In this document: positions 52,501 to 64,000 of the stretch, one piece after another
Numbering within the stretch: position 1 is the stretch's first letter
Layout of the letters: every line of letters starts with the position of its first letter
Assembly (NCBI GenBank): GCA_018881555.1
Contig: JACAXG010000002.1
Coordinates: forward strand, 24,577,786-24,641,785
DNA: 64,000 nt
Direction of reading: 5' to 3'
Origin: Amblyornis subalaris
Taxonomy: Eukaryota; Chordata; Aves; Passeriformes; Ptilonorhynchidae
Notes under the pieces: generated by a model
Databases searched by the model: none
The model's input: only the letters and a program-made list of their open reading frames with translations
What the model was told of the DNA's origin: nothing
Program-made: the position numbers and the translations under genes

Positions 52501-53639
52501 GGGACTACTTTTCATCACTGAGTGTAACTACCCTATGTACCACTCCAGCAGATGATGATGGGGCAGGTGGAGGGCTCTTATACTCATTTATTTCAAGTGA
52601 GGTTTGATGTATTCTCCACCTATTTTTTCACTGAGAACTTCTCTCCCTTCCCTTCACATCACGCTTCATCGAGGTGTCTGGCAAGCCAGTGAAGAGAAGA
52701 GAGGGTAACATATTTTTGTGTGAGTCATAAGCTGGTAATAATCTGAGCTATTTTACTGTCTAAAGTAGCATAGCTCTTTCATCTCACAGATAGTTTTAGT
52801 ACTTCTGGTTAAAGGTTTAAAGGAATGTATGGCCAGTCTNTCTTAGAGGCAGCTGACATACAGTCAGAAAACACATTGGGGAAATTTTAGATCAGGGAGG
52901 TTCAAATATCATTTAGAAGCAGCAAACAAACAAAGCCTTTCACCACAGCCCTGTGATCTCAAATGTAGGTTTTTTAATGTTTCTCTATAGCTTATGACTT
53001 ATAAGGACTAATTTGGTAGCATTCTTTAGCACATTTTTTGAGATTTTATATTTTTAGTTGTTTGAGACTACATTTATAAGAGAAGAATTAGCACAGCTGG
53101 TGTCAGATTACCCACAACTTTTATATGAATCCACATAATTTAAACATATGTATTATATATTTTGCCTGCCTTGCAAATTTCTCCTGCATCCACAGAGATG
53201 TAAAGACCGCTGCTGACATAGGCAAATCAGGATGTGAAGTCATGCAGAAGTTCATCAGGATGTAANAGTAATAATAACCATAATAATACGATGGTAGTTA
53301 TAATAATAATTAAAGTTGTGTATAATATTAATGTGAATTAAACCAGTTTTTCCAACTGTTATGCAGATTTTTGAAGAGCTTACTCTTTTTACAGGAGTTT
53401 CTTCTTCCAAACCATGGAATCCAATGTTCAGAGACACAAAAGGCACAACCTCTCCTATCACCAATCACCACCATATCCACAACTTGTACATATCTTCTCT
53501 ATAAGTGAGTTTTTTAATCTCCACATTATCAAGATACTGGAGACATGTAATTATGCAATTACTCATCATCAAGGCATTTTTGTAATCAATTTTTTCNCGG
53601 AAAATGTGTGTGTGCACATTTATTTGTGTGTGTAAACAG

Positions 53640-53712
53640 GGTCACAGAATAATTTAGATTGGAAGAGGTCTCTGGAGGTCATCTTGCTCAGTCGTCTCTG
53701 CTCAAGGCAGAC
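53640..53712 (-). mobile_element. CR1 LINE 3' tail fragment
   Basis: GTCACAGAATAATTTAGATT followed by GGAAGAGGTCTCTGGAGGTC and TGCTCAAGGCAGAC is the reverse complement of another CR1 subfamily's 3' end. Roughly 70 bp remain. Confidence 0.85.
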
Positions 53713-53866
53713 ATACATTCACTAATTAGGCTAGAAATAGGAAATTATTTATTTATATTAGCATCAGGAAAGCTATGAAAAAAACACATTCATTATAAAA
53801 TAATCTAGTACCTTGCAATTTTAAACATTAAAGAACACAATTTCTCAGTTACCTTTCCAATATATA

Positions 53867-53995
53867 NATTTCTTTTTACACACNTATCTATATATATATA
53901 CACACANACCCCACATATAAACACAGAAGTTGAAAAGATATATAAAAAGATGTGTAAAAATACATATATATAGAAGAAATTGCATTTGTAAAAAT
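53867..53995. repeat. TA/CA-rich microsatellite region
   Basis: TATATATA and CACACA units interrupted by three N bases, then ATATATA units. N bases inside it suggest unresolved length or base differences. Confidence 0.7.
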
Positions 53996-55973
53996 GAATA
54001 TGCTTATATGAANTGGTCTAAAATAATACTATTTTCCTCATGAAATAAGGTCAAATCCACAGAGCCTACTAAGAGAGATGAAAGAGGTCAGAAAACCACT
54101 TGTCTTTTACTTAGANCAACCTTTTCAAACAGAAGTATCATATAATGGAACATGGATACAAGATGTGACATTTCGAGAACACATCAGTTGCCCTTCANTG
54201 CATTCTGTATGAGCTTAACAAGTCAATGCTAACCTGGGTGACAACTAATTAAGACACTAATAATGAGGCCATAAAAATTGGGGTCCTTAGAGATTTCTGT
54301 TTACTGACATCTATTGCTCTTTGGTCATTATATGGGGAGAAATGTCCCTGAGTGAAAGCTTGAACGTTTCAAGTAGATTTTCCAGAGCACAGCTTTTTGT
54401 GGTAAATAGAAAACAAATGTAGTTAATCATGCAGATATCAGCAAAACATGGAACATTATGCCTTTGTGTTCATGCTGAAAGAAAATGTGTCTGATGTACA
54501 TGTTTAGATTTACAATAGCTTAATAGAACCAATATTTGGCATATTCAAATACCAAACTACAAACAAATGTGCTGTCACTCTGAAAGCTTTCATATGGTTG
54601 CAATTTTTAAATTAGCAAACTGAAAGTTATCTAAAAGGCAACATATTGTTATACTCTAATGGGCCACCATGGCATAACTTATTTCATTATCTGTTCCAGC
54701 TTAAAATCAATTTCTCCAGATTCTGGGCTCAGAATCCCCACAGGGTTTTTACAATTTGGCTACTGTAAAGCCTATTCCTTTCTCAAGAAGTAGACATTTT
54801 CTTCTGGGCTATATTACAGGATCATGTATGCTACAGGACTTGGCAATACATCTGAGGAAATAGGACCCATACAGGCGTTTTTTTCCTGTACTTATCACCC
54901 CTATTACAACAACAGTGTAACACAAAAACTCCCTTGTCATAGTATATCCTTGCATACAGGAAAGCAACAAGACTGATCTGAGCCTGTTCAGAGAGAAAAT
55001 ATCTGATCTCAGCGCACAGGGAGAAGCTGAGTGAGGCCAGATTGCAGCCAATTGACCTGAAAGGAAAACATCCAAGCTCCTATATTAGTTCCATTGATGC
55101 TCTACTGACTGAAAGGCATTTATATTCATGATAGTTTCCCTGTGTTTTTTCCCCAGACATTTTATTTTCCTAGTTTTAAAGCAGAGAACGTGAAAAAGGT
55201 TGCCTTCTTTATCTCATGTACATGACCCTAACTCAGAAATGTTGTCTTCTCAGACCGTGGCATCTTTCCCTGACCCAAACTTTAACTCTGCCCACAATGT
55301 AAATGTCTATATACAAAACTCTTGTTTTAAACAAACTAGCTTTATCGTCAAAGGAAACTAGTCTGTGTAGTCAACACAGAGTTTAGTTGAGAAGGAAATG
55401 CACCTATAGCTTCTCTTCATTGTTATTATCAGGATTCTCTTGACTACAGAGATACTGCATGATGATTTTTCAGATGATTTCTAGAATTACTTAAATTTGT
55501 TTAATAATGACACCATCACTCAGNGTAGTTGTACATCTGGAAAAGAATGTTGAAAACATGATCTTGTTCCTTTGACTTTCCTCTGAAGGGNTGTTTCTTT
55601 TAAGCATCAGATCTTTCATTCTTACATATCCAANTGACTTTCAGGATTAATTTTGATCTTCGTTTACAGAATAAGGCTATACACAAGTGAGGAGGTAAAG
55701 TTCTCATCCATGAAACTCTGAGATAACCACAGCTGGAATATTAGACTCAATTTAATTTTTGAGTTTTACACTGAGTCTACCGCGACATGTTGAAAGACTG
55801 GCATTGATGTGCATACCTACTGGATTAGGTTCCAGATATTTAGATTCTTTTAGAATTTTGCGGAGAAAAAAATGGATTCTGAGTTAAATTGGGCATTCAT
55901 ACTGGTCAGATTTTTCAGTGCTGCTGAATGATCTGGGTGTCCTTGTCTTCTATATGCATACTGCATATGATCC

Positions 55974-56008
55974 GTGACTTTTCTTGGTGACTTTTCTTGG
56001 TGACTTTT
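55974..56008. repeat. 13-bp tandem repeat, about 2.7 copies
   Basis: The unit GTGACTTTTCTTG is repeated directly, with the last copy partial. Confidence 0.85.
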
Positions 56009-56464
56009 TTTTCAAAGCTGCTAAAAAACTTTAAAAGATTCTTCTGAAAACTGCCTTAACTTTTTTTTTTTCAATATAGTCCTAATATAGAGATGTCCAG
56101 AATTAGTCATTTCAAGTAGTGGCAGAAGAGGAGTAATTATGTCCCTGTTAATGCATGTTTTTTACATATGTCAAGCAAGNGTTTGTTTCCCTTCAAAATG
56201 CAGTGCACAGTCTCCTACATCATGAATATGCCATTTATTCCCCTTATCCTAAGATTTTTTTTCAGAAAGAAAAACAAAAAGATTTATCACTCATTCAGTA
56301 GGAGTCATCTTACTAACCTTAGCAGTTGACAATANAGGTAACCTTTTCAATTCATGGTTATACGATTTTTCTCTTATAAAATCATATTATTACTTTATAT
56401 CTCTTTCTTTGTTTTAAAAGTAATTATACCATACTTATTAAGGAAAAAAACCCCCACAACTGTG

Positions 56465-56565
56465 ATTATATTCATATATATAGTCAATATATTCAACTGT
56501 GAATATATTCAATATGAATATATTATATTGAATATATTTTAGGTATTCATATTATTTAGGTAGGG
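56465..56565. repeat. A+T-rich region with inverted repeats
   Basis: TGAATATATTCAATATGAAT and similar stretches occur in both orientations, giving imperfect self-complementary arms. It is a low-complexity region. Confidence 0.6.
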
Positions 56566-57057
56566 TTTGTGGTCCCTAATGTAAGACTGTAATTGAAATC
56601 CAGCACAGGATAGAGTTGGAGATTTAGACCTCTCTGCTCCCAAGACTGTATATTTAACAGTACCAGGATAAAATACACCAACAGTATTTGGAGCAGGAAC
56701 CAGAAGCTGGAAGTATCTTCCCCCCCAGATAAAGACTCTTGTCATGGTTTGTTACACCTGGCTTTCCCCTTTCTCCCACATCTTTGCGGAATGTCCTGTT
56801 TTTACCACGAACATGAGAAACATCTTACTACTGGGGTTTAACTGGTGATTAGGACAGTTTCCTTGACAACAGAGTAGTGTGTAGCTGCTTCTCCAGATTA
56901 GTCTCATAAGATCTAGTAGCTACAAGCAAAAGTACAAAATTACGTGATTAACAGAGGTGAAAAAGTTTATTTAGCCAGACTATATACAAGAGACATGCAA
57001 TTACATTTTCCTCATTGGCTCACACTTTGTAAGACAACAGTGACCCATTATACCTTT

Positions 57058-57088
57058 TTTCCTAAATGAAATTTCCTAAATGAAATTC
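57058..57088. repeat. Short tandem duplication
   Basis: TTCCTAAATGAAAT occurs twice in tandem, followed by a partial third start. Confidence 0.8.
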
Positions 57089-58659
57089 ATAAAAGACTAA
57101 TTGCAGAAGGACATTTTTTGATTCTTTGTTTCCGTTTTCATATACATGCCAACCGAAGACTGTGAGGACGTGGCTATTAGCAAGATTTCAGATAATCCAC
57201 TCTTTGTAGTATTTCCTGTTGATTTTTTACTCACATGAAAGATCCAAGCAACTATTGCTTATAACTATATTATGTGCTCTGTCCAGAAATTGCCTCTTTC
57301 AGACATTTTACTGAGGCTCTTTTTGAAGCTATCAATGCTCTACTCTTGGAGGTAGGGCACTGAAAATGAAAAATCTTGATTAGCAGCCCGGGTTNCTCCC
57401 CCTGGTTACCAACATTAATACAAAACCGACCTGCAAAATCTTCAGACAATAAGAGTGAAGCAAGACTTTTCAGTGTGCTGTCTCACCTAAGCTCGCAACT
57501 CCCTAAAGGCCCCATGAATACGCAGGTACGACTTAATGACTTCTCTGGGGGGCGTCTCTGCTGTTTCCTGCTGCACAGCATGGAGAGCCTGGAGGCCTGC
57601 AGCATGCTGGTTGGTATTGCTTGGAANGTCTCAGAGATCCCATCTGGAAAGTGCACTCATTTCTTTTGCAGGGGAACTGGAGCATGTGTGGAAGTGGGGG
57701 GGGGAGAAGAAGAAAAGTTTGGAGAAGAGCTGGTGCATGGCCTTCTCTTGTCCCATCAGGATAACCTGATGCATCTGTGCTTGGGCTTTGCTTTCTACAA
57801 GTCAGGATTCCAAGCCTGAGTCATAATGCAGCANTCATGACTCATACCTCATCTTTCATTGCTTTCTTCAAATGGAAACCTTTAAGCTTTTAAATACATA
57901 TTTCAAGATTGACCCAAGAATTAAAATCTTGGAAGAAGCCCCAGATGCATCCTTTGTTACATTGGTGTTGTGAATTGAATCATGCTAAGTCTGCTGCTGT
58001 GTTCCTTTCCTACATTAAATCTTTCAATCTCATCTAACTGCAAGCAATTTATCACACAAAATGCACTTTTACTCACTAAGCCAACAAATACAATACAAAT
58101 ATTTCCCAGTTTGGCNCACAGAGCATGTGTCACATCTTGTGACCATATAAGAGCAGCACGCTAGGTATAAACAAGAAGATAAAATCCCTTGGCAATGTAT
58201 CAGTCATCACCACGTCTCTCTCAAGACAGTGCAATGGAAAACTGCTTAATAATCACCTGCTTATTTTTTTTTTCTTCCACTTAATAAGCCATATTTAAAA
58301 ATTCTCTATTAAGATATAATGTAGTCCTCCACAATTTTCCCATCGTGACTCAAGGAAACATCTGAGAATCTTGNGAAAAGAGGCTTTGGCCCATTTGAAC
58401 AGGACTATGTTTCACTAATATATCTCCCAGCATCCATTGATAAGGGAAGTTTACTGAAGGAATCAAAGGAAGATTTCAGGGCCTTTTTCTTCTGACTTTC
58501 ACCCAATCTGTTGGAAACATAAAAATCCCTGCTCAGGACTGCAGTTTTGGGAAAATATAGGGAACTGGGTGTACTGTGGGGTAATTTTTTGAGATGTTAG
58601 AAATCTTAACACTGCTTGTATTAGCACATGAATAGAAGGAACACTCTTAAAGATAAATA

Positions 58660-58815
58660 TAATGTTTGTAGACATTTATATGGCAGGTCAAATGGAAAAA
58701 TTATTCTCTTTTATTGAGAGATAATGATTACCTCTTATGACTAAATTTTATAGCGCTGCATTATTTACAAAGCTTTGAGCAGACATTAAAATAGTCATTA
58801 CCAAGGGGAGGATTC
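58660..58815. promoter_or_regulatory. Candidate conserved non-coding element
   Basis: The stretch combines AGATAATGATTACC, a TAGCGCTGCATTATTTAC segment and TAGTCATTA in 150 bp of unique sequence. Paired TAAT cores and an isolated CpG-containing GCGC in A+T-rich DNA give it the texture of an enhancer. This is inference only. Confidence 0.2.
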
Positions 58816-61800
58816 TCCTTTCATTCTGTCTCTGTTCTTTCATATAAAAGAACANATTGCAAATGTAAACACACTTTGAGCTGAATATTTACAGTATTTT
58901 TAACACTCTTTCTGGCATCTTGCTGGCAGATGACTAGCTGTGATATAAAAAAATGTTTTTGTGACAATTGTTTTATATGCTTTTTAGCGAGATTTTCTTC
59001 TGATACATTTGCTGTCAAAATGCACATGAACGACATATTTATGTTCTATTGACCGCCCAGATTTAAGATATACCACCTGGACACAGGACAATGGATGCAG
59101 TCAATCTCNAATGTCTATGCATCTCAGCTCTGCCAACTGAAGAAATCTAGGTAGCTTTCTAATACTTACACACCTTTACTGTTCTGTGTTTCTGTTCTCT
59201 CACCTGTGTCTATTCATTCCATTTTTATGAACAAGAAGGAAAAAAAGAATCATGGACAGGCCNTTATTACAGGCAGGATTAGGATTTTCAATACCAGCAA
59301 CAGGTAAGGTACCCCCTTTTAAATCCAGACACCCCATGAATACCTCCCAAAGAGAGTGTGCTTCTCTGAGACTCAGTTTTTTACTCATTTCTCTCTGCAG
59401 CCTTAGAATCCACATGTGGAACAGGCTAACAGTAAATGTTAGCCCATACAACCAAGAAGGCACTTTTCCCCTCTGCTGGTTGCTCATCTGATCTAATAAA
59501 AAAGCCCGTGAACCAAGGAAAACCAGATGCTAGCTGCTATCTCTGTGCAGATGTGGATGAGTTAGCCCAGAAACCAAATTCCTGCCTGCCACCAGTGCAG
59601 AGTTGCTCTCTGCTTCNCGGCATGTGAAGGCGAAATTCTTAATCAGAAGTTTCAGTTGGCTGCAATGTTGTCAGAAATTGTATGCGCCTGCATGAAAGGA
59701 ATAATCAAGACTGAAAAGGGCTATGAGGCTGAGCTCCATTTACGTCTGTAAAATGTAAAAAAGAAGGTCTTACTCCTTTGCAAAAGCCACAGCCCACAGG
59801 GGAGCAGATTAGTGCTGTGCAACTGATGCATCCATAAGCCGATTGCATGGTGTGTGGGGTGGATGGGCAGAGATACGAGGGAGAGGAGGGAAGCCTGTGG
59901 TCTTACGGATTGACTAATTCTGGTGAGGTAACAGTTCTGAAAAACTATCCCACTATGTCAACCGAGATGGCAACTGCCACATGTATGCTGTAAAAAGATC
60001 ACCTGGAGTGAATCATCCAAAATAAATGCATCAAGGAGAGATAAAGCAGACAAATGTGAAGAAAAATAAATTCAACTCATACAGNCTGATGTTAAAAAAA
60101 AAAAAAAGGTAACACTGATCATATTCTTTTATTTGTGATGATTTGCATTATCCCAGTCAGCTCTATCCACTCCTAGAATCTTGTTTGATGAAATGAAAAT
60201 CGCTTTAGTAATATAGTTTGGAAAGGGCATGGAGAACAAGATTGTTTATGCTTATGTTATAACTTTATTACTCTGCATATTTGCAGGAGAAGTTGCTTAC
60301 TGTAAGGAGAAAAATGAAGGTTTATAGCCTGGGTGTTTGTTTCTGATATTTGGGGTTTTTTTCACTTACATTTCATTTCCCACCTCATTTTTAGATAATT
60401 AAAAAGAAAGGTACAAATAGAATCAAGTTGAAGATTCACTTGTAACAGGGAACTTTGGCAATGTCAAAACTTGCATCACCAAAGTATCTTCATTTCTTGA
60501 TTGTTTTCAATATTTTTTGATCAAATAGATACAACAGGCAAATAGCAGAAGTAGGAAGAATATCCAGTATCTCTGAGTCTTCCTGTCTTTTACCCTGTAG
60601 ACACATGTCAAGTGCACAGCTGCTGTGATTTTTCCCCCCAGTGCTGCTTGAGAAATAATCAAACTACTCTGACTAATGTTTTGAGAGTCAGGAAAAACAA
60701 ATAAGTATAAAAGAAAGCCCCAGGACCAGCAAAAAGATCAATTTGAGAGTTTCCTGCTGGAACTATCTGCAAATGAACCTCAGAGTTCTTAAGAATGTTT
60801 GGGATATGGAAGAGATTTTAGCAAGTGAAGAAAGAACTTCAATGAAGCAAAGAAAGCTCAGTGACAGAAGCAACACCTACAGGCAGTGAGACCAAAAAGG
60901 AAATGAGTCAATATGTGAGAAAAGAAGTGTCAGAGTAAAACAAGCAAAGAAAAAGTGATGAAGAAAGAAGAAGAGGAACAGGACTAAAATGTGATTGGAG
61001 ACTACAGTGTTACTATGGATGATTTATTTATGTGAAATCTTCCTAACAAGTACTGAAAGATTACTCCAGGCCAGTTAAACCTTCTTAGGCAAAATAATCC
61101 TGAGAAACAGACTGAAGGGGAGATTTATTTTGGACTTTTACTGAATATAATGGTAGAAATGGTACTGAACTCTTACCCTTAGAAATAAAAGGTTTTCCTT
61201 TTACATTATTTACTATCTTATTCACTATCATCTACTGCTCTATTTCTTGAGGGTCAGTAAAAACGAGAAAGTTTTTACATTATTTACAAAGAACTGTAGG
61301 AAAATGCTAGCAAAATTAATATTTGTTGAGAAGTCTTCAAGTCAAAGTTACTCTACCTTTGTTTGTGGTGCTTTTAGAATAGGTAGTAATAGTAATACAC
61401 AGTAATATTCAGTAGCTGGCTGGAAGGATGGATGTGAAACACATGTATTGTCAGGTGAGGGCATGAGGAATTGAAATGTACTGCAAGAACTTTAATACCA
61501 AAATAAGAAACAGGACACATATTTTCCNAAACACAAAAACAGAGATGGGTGTTTTGCATCCACAAAGCAAATGAAATAGGTCTCTGAATCAAGAAGGTTT
61601 TGCCCAGAGAGGAAGGTAAAGAAACATTCTGGACCATCAGTAAAAGGTATGCCGAGAAGGGAGCAACAACAAATCTTAAATAAAAAATACAAAACCTAGA
61701 AAAAGGTATAGGAACAACAACAGTAAAGCCCCAGATCTGGTGGCTGCAGGAATTGACAAANCTTTCTCATTCAAATCTAATCTCAAGGCAGAACATGAAA

Positions 61801-62589
61801 AATTGGTAAAAGCCTTAATTGCAAGAAAACTCAGAGAGCTGACATCTGCCACAGCTAAAGAAAAAAAATGAAATTAAATCCTTTTGAAATATTCAGTGAA
61901 TTTAAGAGCAACTGAAAAATTTTGTAACAAATCTTAACAGGATACACAAAATAGAAGCTTAAAGAACACAGTTCTTTAATGGTCTAGCCTATTNAATGTC
62001 ATTTTTTAAATGCCGAAATGTATTAAACATTTTATGATACAGTTAAAGGCCCAATCTCTGTCCTGAAGAATTCAATTTGTATTTAAAGCACAGCTTAGCG
62101 GGAAAAAAAAATTATTTCATAAAAAGAATTGGTATAGGTAGTTTCAGGCTACACTGTTCAGGTGGTTGCTTGTGTCTCAGTGTTATGTAAAACCCATGTT
62201 TCTTGTTGGAAAAAACATATCAGAGATTAATTTTAAATACAGGTTTAAAGAAGTAGAAGCTAATGAAATGAGTGACAGAGAACAAAATAGACCCTACATC
62301 TCTAAAAATAATCAGAGACTATTACTTCTAAATAATCAGATTGGTGGGAACTTCAGGAGCCTGTCACTAAAAAGGAAAAAGAATCATAATTAGAAATCAA
62401 AGCTTAATGTAGTTTCACAGGTATCTGATAGTTTGGTGATCGCAGGGAAGAATTTTATTTCACAGTTTTTATGATGTGATGATAGGTTTGTTACAGCTTC
62501 TTCCACCAAAACTAATCTAATTCCTGTCCCAAGGAGTTGTTTGACGTAAACTTTTTTTTACTTCACTTTGGCAGAAAAAGAAAATAAAT

Positions 62590-62620
62590 CTGAAAAAAAA
62601 CAAAAACAAAAACAAAACCC
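62590..62620. repeat. AAAAAC-type simple repeat
   Basis: AACAAAAACAAAAACAAAAC followed by CCC. A short A-rich tract. Confidence 0.8.
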
Positions 62621-63832
62621 CAGAACCAAGCAAAAACTGTTTGGGAATTATTATTACAAAGAAACTAATATACATTTAGTGGTTTGAAAGGTTAATAATT
62701 TTCCAACATGTATCTCCATTTAGCATAATAACATCTTGCACTGTCATCTCCACATATTAAATCTATCTCAAATCTCTGTGTCAGATACATAGTTGAAGAA
62801 AATCACCATTCATGAAAGATAAATGGAAAGGATCTTCTTCAAGTAAGTATAAACCAGTTTGCTGTTATCCAAGTGCTGAGACACAAAATGTGACACTGTT
62901 ATTTGATAAATGTTTTAAGCCAGTCAGCAAAATTTGATCCATTAAAGCCCTCTCCCTACTCTTCGTGGACTGAGTTAATCATACAGCTAGAAGCTGCTCC
63001 TGTGCTGTTTGTACAAGCTTTACAGGCACAGGAGAGGAGCATCACAAGAGACCTCTTTGCCTATGTCTTCCCCACCAATAGTGCTGAGGATTTCTGTCTA
63101 AGAGCCAGAAGGACCTGCAAATTCAATCAGCCACCCCTGCCTTCCTCCAGTACAGAAGGGCCCTGTGTGCAGTAGCAAAGGTATTTCTCCTGCCTCTGTG
63201 TCTTTGACCAGGGAACTTCAGCAGCCAAACCTGTCAGAGCAGGGCTGAGGCAAGGACTACCAGGGGCCCCACTCCCACCTGCAAGTTCGCTGTCCAGCTC
63301 CCCAGCAGACTTCCTCANCCCCACAGCCTGCACAGAGGAGGGCTTTTGGAAAGCTGAATCTCTTCACAGCTCTGATTTACAGCCTGATTCCATGCAGAGT
63401 TGTCCAGTGCCTCTGGAAAGGTGGTCCATCGTGGGGGATGCCTTAGTGAGAGGGAAAACAGGAACTTCTTCCACTGATCTTACTACTAGTAGAAAAATAA
63501 TGGGAAATTATATCCTAAAGCATGTGAATGAATATGAATCATGGCCAAAGAGGATGCCTGATTCTGGAGAAATTCATACTGCCTATCTTTGGCAGCACTC
63601 TGCTCTTGCCATTGGAAATTCACTTTCCGCCTCTTGGTATGCATTGCACTAGGAACTTCCACTGCACATTTTACCAGGCTGCAAGGCACCAGAGTCCTTT
63701 TGCAAATGTTGTCTGAGAATGACAAACTAATAAGAAGAGGGGANGATGGAGGGACAAGGGGAAAGAGCAGTCAAATTTAGCATAAAATCAAGACACTTAG
63801 AACAAAATTAATCAAAAATCCAAGGGATATGA

Positions 63833-64000
63833 GGAAGAAAAAAAATCTTTAATTGCCTATATTCCAAGGCTAGGAGCCTTTTTAGTAAACAAGAGCTGGA
63901 ACGGCTCATTTATGAGCACGAATTTGTCCTCGTTGGCATTACTGAGACTTGATTGGGTGATCTGCATGGCTTGAATACTGAAATCACTGTCTGTAAATGT
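63833..64000 (+). pseudogene. CR1-clade LINE ORF2 endonuclease fragment, broken
   Basis: One plus-strand frame reads CLYSKARSLFSKQELERL from 63854 and continues to VGITET at 63932-63949. In CR1-clade non-LTR retrotransposons the first part of ORF2 is an apurinic/apyrimidinic-type endonuclease. It opens with a YTNARS-like segment and a few dozen residues later has a conserved I(T/S)ETW motif whose Glu helps bind the catalytic metal. Here that Glu is kept, but the Trp codon after TET is TGA at 63950-63952, apparently TGG changed to TGA, so the copy cannot make a full protein. The frame then stays open to the window edge. A stop at 63830 precedes it and no ATG is seen. Its continuation lies beyond the window. 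Confidence 0.7.

Larger units (their letters stand above)
46501..53639. other. Gene-less sequence
   Basis: Contains one CR1 fragment, a C+T/CA-rich tract at about 47888-47925 and the AGGGG array. Right of the CR1 piece, 48600-48859 is open on both strands without any recognised domain. No gene is supported. Confidence 0.5.
53713..63832. other. Gene-less sequence
   Basis: No gene is supported. Two somewhat G+C-richer patches (57360-57820 and 62930-63420) are open for 75-147 codons in more than one frame, with N-codons and no recognised domain. Two blocks (54205-54640 and 58660-58815) look like candidate conserved non-coding DNA. Confidence 0.5.

Noticed and set aside
56740..56830. TGTCATGGTTT looks like the LTR start found at 38288.
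   Set aside because: The match ends after 11 bases and the following sequence differs from the LTR, with no partner copy or target-site duplication.
57376..57819. Plus-strand open frame of about 147 codons.
   Set aside because: It contains N-codons, overlaps another open frame, lies in a locally G+C-rich patch, and shows no domain, signal peptide or splice logic.
1..64000. CRISPR arrays, bacterial operons, phage or plasmid features.
   Set aside because: No regularly spaced repeats with unique spacers exist, and CR1 and LTR remnants with stop-rich A+T-rich DNA show this is vertebrate nuclear sequence.

Overview
The window looks like avian nuclear DNA, and I find no protein-coding gene in it that I can identify. 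The case for a bird rests mainly on repeats. Five pieces carry the typical wording of CR1 LINE 3' ends or 3' UTRs (about 2014-2385, 31050-31105, 46401-46500, 48265-48600, 53640-53712). A sixth LINE piece, at the right edge, has a recognisable but broken CR1-clade endonuclease reading frame. A short endogenous retrovirus of a type common in birds lies at 37405-38728. Base composition is A+T-rich throughout. The longest open stretches are short, contain N-codons, often overlap open frames on the other strand, and match no family I know. This fits an intergenic region or the inside of very large introns.

Layout. 1-12000: unique A+T-rich sequence with one CR1 copy, a hexamer satellite (2972-3120) and small tandem repeats, ending at an LTR-like segment at about 11981-12200 (minus strand). 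12200-27140: mostly featureless, apart from a G+C- and CpG-richer patch at 18890-19240 that is open in several frames, a perfect 20-bp palindrome at 20486 and an AATG/AATA microsatellite at 21751. 27140-33000: a probable solo LTR in plus orientation with TATA-like box, poly(A) signal and downstream splice donor, followed by two speculative exon-like intervals on opposite strands (29538-29642 plus, 32623-32768 minus). 33000-37400: unique sequence. 37405-38728: the best-supported element, an internally deleted endogenous retrovirus on the minus strand, bounded by a 5-bp target-site duplication, with a lysine-tRNA-type primer-binding site. 38734-63832: unique A+T-rich sequence with CR1 scraps, microsatellites, a G-rich AGGGG array at 49551 and stretches that read like candidate conserved non-coding elements. 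63833-64000: the LINE fragment, running off the window.

Nothing here works as an operon or pathway. What can be reconstructed is repeat history: old CR1 scraps, an old retroviral insertion that lost one U3, and LTR promoters that could drive non-coding transcripts. About 90 single N bases are scattered unevenly through the sequence; they look like masked ambiguous or heterozygous positions, not gaps. No previously undescribed system can be demonstrated from the sequence alone.
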